Shown one piece after another: positions 6,919 to 10,899 of a DNA stretch of 10,899 bases (the first letter of the stretch is position 1; every line of letters begins with the position of its first letter). The DNA is taken from the NCBI GenBank assembly GCA_030150595.1, contig JASLFQ010000234.1, positions 1-10,899 on the forward strand. Direction: 5' to 3'. The position numbers were made by a program, and so were the translations under genes. The DNA comes from Aquirhabdus sp. Lineage in GTDB: Bacteria; Pseudomonadota; Gammaproteobacteria; Pseudomonadales; Moraxellaceae. The notes below the pieces were generated by a model. That model did no database searches and was not told the origin of the DNA. It saw only the letters and a list, made by a program, of their open reading frames with translations.

Positions 6919-7214
6919 TACAAAAATGGGTCTATTTAAAGTGGTGAAAAGAATATCAGGTTCAACACGCAACAACGCAGTTCACAGCGGAATATTTTTG
7001 CTTCATGAAAACGGTTACTTCCTAAATTGGCAAAAAAGCCGTTTTTATCGCAGATATTGGCAATAACGATCATTGTTGCCATGGGCGACATCCGATTTAC
7101 TAGCGATCACAAATTCATAGCCGCGACATCTGTTGATCCGCTGTTTGAACGCCCATTTCAATGTGATATTTACCACGAAAAGCGCAGCAACCACCCTGCA
7201 CAGGAAGCTCTTTA
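6919..7214. other. Divergent control region between polyamine module and acyl-CoA dehydrogenase
   Basis: This 296-bp stretch must hold the promoters for both directions. It contains the palindrome at 7058-7081, an upstream copy of its half-site (ATTGGCAA at 7026-7033 and 7056-7063, exactly 30 bp apart), and a 7-bp inverted repeat AAAACGG/CCGTTTT (7008-7014 and 7039-7045). A weak minus-strand promoter candidate is TTGCCA (7028-7033) with TTTCAT (7005-7010) at 17 bp spacing, giving transcripts toward the synthase. For the plus strand I see no pair that meets normal spacing. A reading frame across 7027-7215 looks like chance. Confidence 0.5.
7058..7081. promoter_or_regulatory. 24-bp operator-like palindrome centred on GATC
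   Basis: The sequence is TGGCAATAACGA followed by TCATTGTTGCCA. Ten of 12 symmetric base pairs are complementary; the two exceptions are T/G and C/A. The outer six bases, TGGCAA/TTGCCA, are perfect. Its place in the middle of a divergent intergenic region fits binding by a dimeric repressor or activator. The cognate regulator is not in this window and cannot be named. Confidence 0.45.
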
Positions 7215-8384
7215 ATGTCTACTCTCGAACGCCCAATTGATTCACTGATTCCACGTAAATTATTCAACTCAGATCACGTAGCTTTCCGTGCAACTGCGCG
7301 TCGCTTCTTTGAACAAGAAGTGATTCCGAACACTGAAAAATATGAAGCGCAACAGCATGTTGACCGCGATCTCTGGAACAAAGCGGGTGCGCTTGGTCTG
7401 CTTTGCGGCACGATGCCAGAAGAATACGGTGGTTACGGCGTAGATCGTCTATACAGCATGATTCTGATTGAAGAACAAGCCTACGCGATGGATTCAGCAA
7501 CAGGTTTTTCTCTGCACTCAGACATCGTTGCAAACTATATCAACAACTTTGGTAACCATGAGCAAAAACTCGAATGGTTACCAAGAATGGCAACTGGCGA
7601 ACTCATCGGCGCGATTGCAATGACCGAACCTGGCACTGGTTCCGACTTGCAAGCGATTCGCACTTCAGCAGTTTTGGATGGCGATGACTATGTTGTTAAT
7701 GGTTCCAAAATCTTCATTACCAATGGTTACTTGTCTGATGTAGTTGTGGTTGTCGTTAAAACTGGCAACAGTGAAAAAGGCGCAAACAACCTGTCATTGC
7801 TGATTATGGATGCAAAAACGCCAGGTTTCACCAAAGGCAAACCACTGAACAAAGTTGGTATGAAAGGTCAAGATACTTGCGAATTGTTCTTTGACAACGT
7901 CCGTGTACCGAAAAAGAACTTGCTCGGTATCGAAGGTATGGGCTTCATCATGTTGATGAAGGAACTTGCTTGGGAACGCATGATCATTGCAATCGCTTGC
8001 CAAGCTGGCTCAGAAGCGGCATTTGCTCAAACACTGAAATATGTCAAAGAACGCAAAACTTTTGGTAAAACAGTTTTGTCATTCCAAAACACCCGTTTCA
8101 AACTTGCTGAAATGCGCAGCGAACTTGAAATGGGTCGTGCCTATATCGACCGTTGCATGGAAATGGAATTGGAAGGTAAATTAGCAATCGAAGCCGCTGC
8201 AATCGCTAAATATAAACTCAGTGAAATGTTCAGCAAAGTCGTTGATGAATGTGTTCAGTTGCATGGCGGTTACGGCTTTATGCTGGAATACCCAATCGCA
8301 CGTGCATACAACGACAATCGCGGAAATCGTATTTATGGCGGCACAAACGAAATCATGAAAGAATTGATTTCACGCTCACTGTAA
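7215..8384 (+). CDS. Acyl-CoA dehydrogenase, long-chain/isovaleryl (LCAD/IVD) type
   Basis: A 389-residue soluble FAD enzyme that introduces the C2-C3 double bond in acyl-CoA thioesters and passes electrons to ETF (family knowledge). The ACAD order is complete: an N-terminal helical domain (about 1-130), a beta domain starting at the signature AMTEPGTGSDLQA (135-147), and a C-terminal helical domain with the second signature QLHGGYGFMLEYPIARAYND (348-367). The position holding catalytic Glu in medium-chain enzymes is Gly (YGGTNEI, 374-380). A candidate base, E254, is present in ELAWERMIIA (250-259), as in LCAD and isovaleryl-CoA dehydrogenase. The C-terminus NEIMKELISRSL resembles mitochondrial LCAD. 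AGGA lies 9 nt before the ATG. No ETF, thiolase or CoA ligase genes are adjacent. A strong terminator makes it monocistronic. Exact chain length or branching preference cannot be decided from sequence. Confidence 0.93.
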   Translation: MSTLERPIDSLIPRKLFNSDHVAFRATARRFFEQEVIPNTEKYEAQQHVDRDLWNKAGALGLLCGTMPEEYGGYGVDRLYSMILIEEQAYAMDSATGFSLHSDIVANYINNFGNHEQKLEWLPRMATGELIGAIAMTEPGTGSDLQAIRTSAVLDGDDYVVNGSKIFITNGYLSDVVVVVVKTGNSEKGANNLSLLIMDAKTPGFTKGKPLNKVGMKGQDTCELFFDNVRVPKKNLLGIEGMGFIMLMKELAWERMIIAIACQAGSEAAFAQTLKYVKERKTFGKTVLSFQNTRFKLAEMRSELEMGRAYIDRCMEMELEGKLAIEAAAIAKYKLSEMFSKVVDECVQLHGGYGFMLEYPIARAYNDNRGNRIYGGTNEIMKELISRSL

Positions 8385-8398
8385 TACTTGAGTTGATG

Positions 8399-8431
8399 AA
8401 AAAGCCCGCTCATTGTTAGCGGGCTTTTTTT
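8399..8431 (+). terminator. Rho-independent terminator after acyl-CoA dehydrogenase
   Basis: AAAAAGCCCGCT (8399-8410) pairs perfectly with AGCGGGCTTTTT (8418-8429) around a 7-nt loop, giving a 12-bp stem with a GC core. It is followed by further T residues. It starts 15 bp after the stop codon. The A/T flanks mean the reverse strand could also terminate here, but no minus-strand gene lies to its right. Confidence 0.93.
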
Positions 8432-8521
8432 GTTTTTGGAAAAGATTGATTTGCGATGATTGATTGAATGCCTGTATTCTTGAACTAAGTGCATAAAAAT
8501 AAAATATCAAAGGATCAATCA

Positions 8522-9385
8522 ATGCTGTTAACTGAAAATTTCATCTGGTTCATATTCTTTCTAATCGCATTTGTACTTATCTATGGATATCGCATCATAA
8601 ACACAAAAGCTCTAAAGGCTCTGGTAAACTCAAAGTCTGTTCAAACGCGATCAAATCCAAAAGCATTAAAAGAACTTCAGGATGAAATCCAAAAAGATCC
8701 TCCAAGTTTTCTAAATACATTCGTTGGTGTTTTTTTTAGTGTCGGCGTGGTCTTTGCCCTTTATAAATATTCTGAATGGTACAGAATAAACACGATTGCA
8801 AAATTTCAAAGCATTGCAACTTCTGCTATGCAAAGTGATTGTACGACTCACTGTTCTGTTTATAGTATTACGCAAAGCAAGCTCATAGGTCCACAATTAG
8901 AGCGGGACTGTTGCTATGGCAAATATAGCCATCCAGATTATATTTTTACGTGGGAATCGAATAACCCTAAAGTAGTTTTGAAAGAGCACGTAGGGAACTT
9001 TGGTGCAATTGCCAGCTGGCTTGGTACACGTGTTCAAAACAATACCACCTCAAATATCTTACCTACTCTCAATGCCGCCACCGATAATAAGCCTACCAAA
9101 TTAACCCGTAGCGATATGGAAAGTGTCATTCAACAAAATCAACCTATCATCAATGCTGCATATCATCATGCTTTGAAAGTCACACCGTCGATGCACGGCA
9201 GTCGCATAACCATTCATTTACTCATTGATCCAACTGGACATGTTACAAACGATAATGTCATATCAACTGATGTAAATAGCCTTGAGCTCCGAGCTAGTCT
9301 TCTCCATATATTTCGTAACCTACAATTTAGTTCAGGTAACTTCAAAACCATGAATTATATTTATAACTTGGAACTGAGAAAGTAG
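8522..9385 (+). CDS. Unrecognised two-helix membrane protein with AgmX/PglI (TonB-like) C-terminal domain
   Basis: A 287-residue protein with no full-length family that I recognise. Hydrophobic helices lie at about 7-22 and 64-81. Between them is a Lys-rich loop (25-62) that is probably cytoplasmic. The remainder is then probably periplasmic and holds four cysteines (C107, C111, C130, C131) that could form disulfides. A Thr/Asn-rich linker (170-195) leads to a C-terminal domain (about 197-285). The pattern VIQQNQPIINAAYHHAL, then GSRITIHLLIDPTGHV, then a FRNLQF segment is that of AgmX/PglI domains, which are TonB-like periplasmic modules. I chose the ATG at 8522 because AAAGGA (8509-8514) sits 7 nt upstream; a GTG at 8489 lacks a site. 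The gene is visibly AT-richer than its neighbours and uses more ATA codons, which may indicate recent acquisition. It has no ExbB/ExbD-like partners here and stands alone between two promoter regions. Confidence 0.8.
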   Translation: MLLTENFIWFIFFLIAFVLIYGYRIINTKALKALVNSKSVQTRSNPKALKELQDEIQKDPPSFLNTFVGVFFSVGVVFALYKYSEWYRINTIAKFQSIATSAMQSDCTTHCSVYSITQSKLIGPQLERDCCYGKYSHPDYIFTWESNNPKVVLKEHVGNFGAIASWLGTRVQNNTTSNILPTLNAATDNKPTKLTRSDMESVIQQNQPIINAAYHHALKVTPSMHGSRITIHLLIDPTGHVTNDNVISTDVNSLELRASLLHIFRNLQFSSGNFKTMNYIYNLELRK

Positions 9386-9455
9386 CGGCCCACCACCCTC
9401 ATTTCATTTCAACTCACCAGTCACACCCAAATTACAAAACTAAAATCTCGCACCC

Positions 9456-9484
9456 TTGCATATCGCAAAAATACGATATATATT
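9456..9484 (+). promoter_or_regulatory. Candidate ArsR-gene promoter with internal operator
   Basis: TTGCAT (9456-9461) and TATATT (9479-9484) are 17 bp apart. The -10 is good (5 of 6), the -35 is weak (TTG only). The spacer contains an inverted repeat ATATCG/CGATAT with an 8-bp centre. TATCGCAA occurs at 9461-9468 and again at 9491-9498, near the predicted start of transcription. This layout suits autorepression by the downstream ArsR protein. Confidence 0.4.
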
Positions 9485-9521
9485 TCGCCTTATCGCAATA
9501 TAACGTTTTACTACTTTAACC

Positions 9522-9827
9522 ATGACCACACAAATCGACCTTGATGAAATTATCAAAGCCCTTGCCCATCCAACGCGCCGAGAAATGTTGGCTTGTCTAA
9601 AAAATCCAGAACAGCATTTCAAGACACAAGAACACCCTTTTGAATTTGGTGTTTGTGCTGGGAAATTTACGCAATGTGGCTTATCACAATCGACTGTTTC
9701 CGCTCATTTAGCTGTTTTGCAACGCGCTCAACTCATCAGTTGTAAAAAAGTCGGTCAGTGGAATTTCTTCAAACGTAACGAAGAAGTCATTACAGAGTTC
9801 TTACTCCAAATGGGAAAAGAGCTGTAA
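9522..9827 (+). CDS. ArsR-family winged-helix transcriptional regulator, cysteine-rich
   Basis: A 101-residue protein with the ArsR fold. The opening helix IIKALAHPTRREMLACL (10-26) is the family's hallmark, the HTH with recognition helix is LSQSTVSAHLAVLQRAQLI (54-72), and the wing is CKKVGQWNFFKR (74-85). Four cysteines are present: C25, C45, C52 and C74. C45 and C52 fall just before the HTH, near the region where metal- or thiol-sensing ArsR proteins carry their switch cysteines. However, the canonical CxC metal motif is absent, and a loop of about 12 residues (31-43) precedes them. No clear ribosome site precedes the ATG at 9522, so a short-leader mRNA is possible. The next gene, 80 bp downstream on the same strand, encodes an alkene reductase. 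Regulation of that enzyme in response to electrophiles or oxidants is inferred, not shown. Confidence 0.88.
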   Translation: MTTQIDLDEIIKALAHPTRREMLACLKNPEQHFKTQEHPFEFGVCAGKFTQCGLSQSTVSAHLAVLQRAQLISCKKVGQWNFFKRNEEVITEFLLQMGKEL

Positions 9828-9907
9828 TTCACTTCAAAGATTTTTAACCCCCACTCGTAACACCCTCATCGTTTTTATTCATGCTTTTATAAACAGGAAT
9901 GATTCAC

Positions 9908-10899
9908 ATGACTACTCTATTCGACCCGATCACGCTTGGCGATCTTGAACTTCCTAATCGCATTATCATGGCACCACTCACACGTGCGCGCGCAAGCGTA
10001 GGTCGTGTACCCAATGCACTCATGGCCGAATACTACGTGCAGCGTGCTTCCGCTGGGCTCATCATGAGCGAAGCAACATCCGTCACCCCAATGGGCGTCG
10101 GCTATGCAGATACACCAGGTATTTGGTCAGATGAACAAGTTGCAGGCTGGCGTTTAGTCACAGATGCGGTTCATGCCGCAGGCGGACGGATCACCTTGCA
10201 ACTTTGGCATGTTGGACGTATTTCAGATCCTTCACTGTTAAACGGTCTAACACCTGTCGCACCAAGCGCAATTGCAGCACAAGGCCATGTCAGCTTGCTT
10301 CGTCCAGAACGCCCATATCCAACGCCACGCGCACTAGAAACAACCGAAGTTGCCGATGTCGTTGAAGCCTTCCGTAAAGGCGCTGAAAATGCCAAAGCTG
10401 CTGGTTTTGATGGTGTATTCATTCATGGCGCAAATGGCTATTTGCTAGATCAGTTCCTTCAAGACAGCAGCAATCAACGCACGGATCAGTATGGTGGCTC
10501 ACTCGAAAATCGTGCTCGCCTCCTGCTTGAAGTCACTGATGCTGTCGTTTCTGTATGGGGCGCTTCGCGCGTTGGCGTACATCTTGCGCCGCGTGCTGAT
10601 GCACATGGCATGGGTGATTCTGATCGTGCAACAACGTTTAGCTATGTCGCCAAAGAACTCGGAAAACGCAAAATTGCCTTTATCAGTGCGCGTGAGAAAG
10701 AAGGTGAAGATAGTCTCGGGCCATTATTGAAAGCTGCTTTTGGCGGAACGTACATTGCCAATGAACGCTTCACCAAAGATTCAGCAAATGCGTGGCTTGC
10801 CAAAGGTGATGCCGATGCAATTGCGTTCGGCGTACCGTTCATTGCAAATCCTGACCTGCCTGAACGACTGGCTCAAGATGCGGTACTAAATAAAGCACG
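9908..10899 (+). CDS. Old Yellow Enzyme family alkene reductase (NADH:flavin oxidoreductase), 3' end outside the window
   Basis: The frame is open from the ATG at 9908 to the window edge, giving 330 residues and probably 20-40 short of full length. This is an FMN TIM-barrel enzyme that reduces activated C=C bonds with NAD(P)H. Visible motifs are FDPITLGDLELPNRIIMAPLT (5-25; T25 matches the flavin-tuning threonine), LQLWHVGR (97-104; Q98 contacts flavin in the family), and the substrate pair H173/N176 with Y178 as probable proton donor in IHGANGYLLDQFL (172-184). QRTDQYGGSLENR (190-202) is the family's most conserved block. Two positions differ from textbook members: VGVHLAP (222-228) has His where Arg usually contacts FMN, and FGVPFIANPDL (307-317) has Val where Arg or Lys is usual. 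AGGA lies 9 nt before the ATG. It probably shares regulation with the upstream ArsR gene. NemA and XenB are relatives; I do not assign a symbol. Confidence 0.92.
   Translation, partial: MTTLFDPITLGDLELPNRIIMAPLTRARASVGRVPNALMAEYYVQRASAGLIMSEATSVTPMGVGYADTPGIWSDEQVAGWRLVTDAVHAAGGRITLQLWHVGRISDPSLLNGLTPVAPSAIAAQGHVSLLRPERPYPTPRALETTEVADVVEAFRKGAENAKAAGFDGVFIHGANGYLLDQFLQDSSNQRTDQYGGSLENRARLLLEVTDAVVSVWGASRVGVHLAPRADAHGMGDSDRATTFSYVAKELGKRKIAFISAREKEGEDSLGPLLKAAFGGTYIANERFTKDSANAWLAKGDADAIAFGVPFIANPDLPERLAQDAVLNKA

Noticed and set aside
6919..6975. N-terminal extension of the aminopropyltransferase to a TTG at 6975.
   Set aside because: It needs a rare start codon without a ribosome site and adds residues before the normal family N-terminus. 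The ATG at 6918 is simpler.
7027..7215. A 62-codon plus-strand frame just before the acyl-CoA dehydrogenase, its TAA overlapping the ATG.
   Set aside because: It begins with TTG, has no ribosome site, runs through the operator-like palindrome and gives an unfamiliar protein. The overlap at TAATG looks like chance.
8444..8465. Direct repeat GATTGATT at 8444-8451 and 8458-8465 upstream of the orphan membrane protein.
   Set aside because: It is short and low-complexity in an AT-rich gap, with no promoter elements at convincing spacing. It could be chance.
10171..10842. Minus- and plus-strand frames of 66-83 codons over the end of the window.
   Set aside because: All overlap the alkene reductase, whose catalytic motifs are continuous in one frame. 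These are shadows.
1..10899. CRISPR arrays, tRNA/rRNA genes, IS ends, phage or toxin-antitoxin genes.
   Set aside because: Looked for on both strands and not seen. There are no regular repeat-spacer units, no cloverleaf or CCA-type tRNA ends and no transposase or integrase motifs.

Overview
This 10.9 kb window is bacterial chromosome at roughly mid-40s % GC by eye, with tightly packed genes and no phage, IS or CRISPR signatures. Protein style (a long-chain-type acyl-CoA dehydrogenase, an ArsR/Old Yellow Enzyme pair, a GC hairpin terminator with A/T flanks) suggests a gamma- or betaproteobacterium, perhaps Moraxellaceae-like. This is a low-confidence guess; no rRNA or other marker gene is present.

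Left two thirds (1-6918, all on the minus strand, so reading right to left): a six-gene membrane-centred polyamine module. The order is a membrane-fused spermidine synthase-like aminopropyltransferase (5368-6918), a Tat-targeted probable lipoprotein of the FAD/amine-oxidase fold (3605-5221), a short pyruvoyl S-adenosylmethionine decarboxylase, SpeD-type (3237-3608, overlapping the FAD gene by ATGA), a DUF350 four-helix membrane protein (2775-3209), an SPFH/band-7 protein with a C-terminal SHOCT segment (1668-2696, with its own good sigma70-like promoter), and a DUF4178 protein with two zinc ribbons and C-terminal membrane helices (1-1652, cut by the window edge). SpeD would make decarboxylated SAM, the synthase would transfer its aminopropyl group to an amine at the membrane, the flavoprotein could oxidise an amine or a product outside the cytoplasm, and DUF350, SPFH and DUF4178 look like a membrane scaffold or sensor. 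The end product and purpose are not known from the sequence. A 72-bp element made of two covarying hairpins sits between the synthase and the FAD gene.

Middle (6919-8431): a 296-bp divergent control region carries a 24-bp near-perfect palindrome and a repeated half-site. It is followed by a plus-strand acyl-CoA dehydrogenase of the LCAD/IVD type, closed by a strong intrinsic terminator.

Right (8432-10899, plus strand): an AT-richer orphan membrane protein with an AgmX/PglI (TonB-like) C-terminal domain. After it comes a cysteine-rich ArsR-family repressor with operator-like repeats overlapping its promoter. Last is an Old Yellow Enzyme family alkene reductase, cut by the window edge. The last two look like an electrophile- or redox-responsive regulator-enzyme pair.
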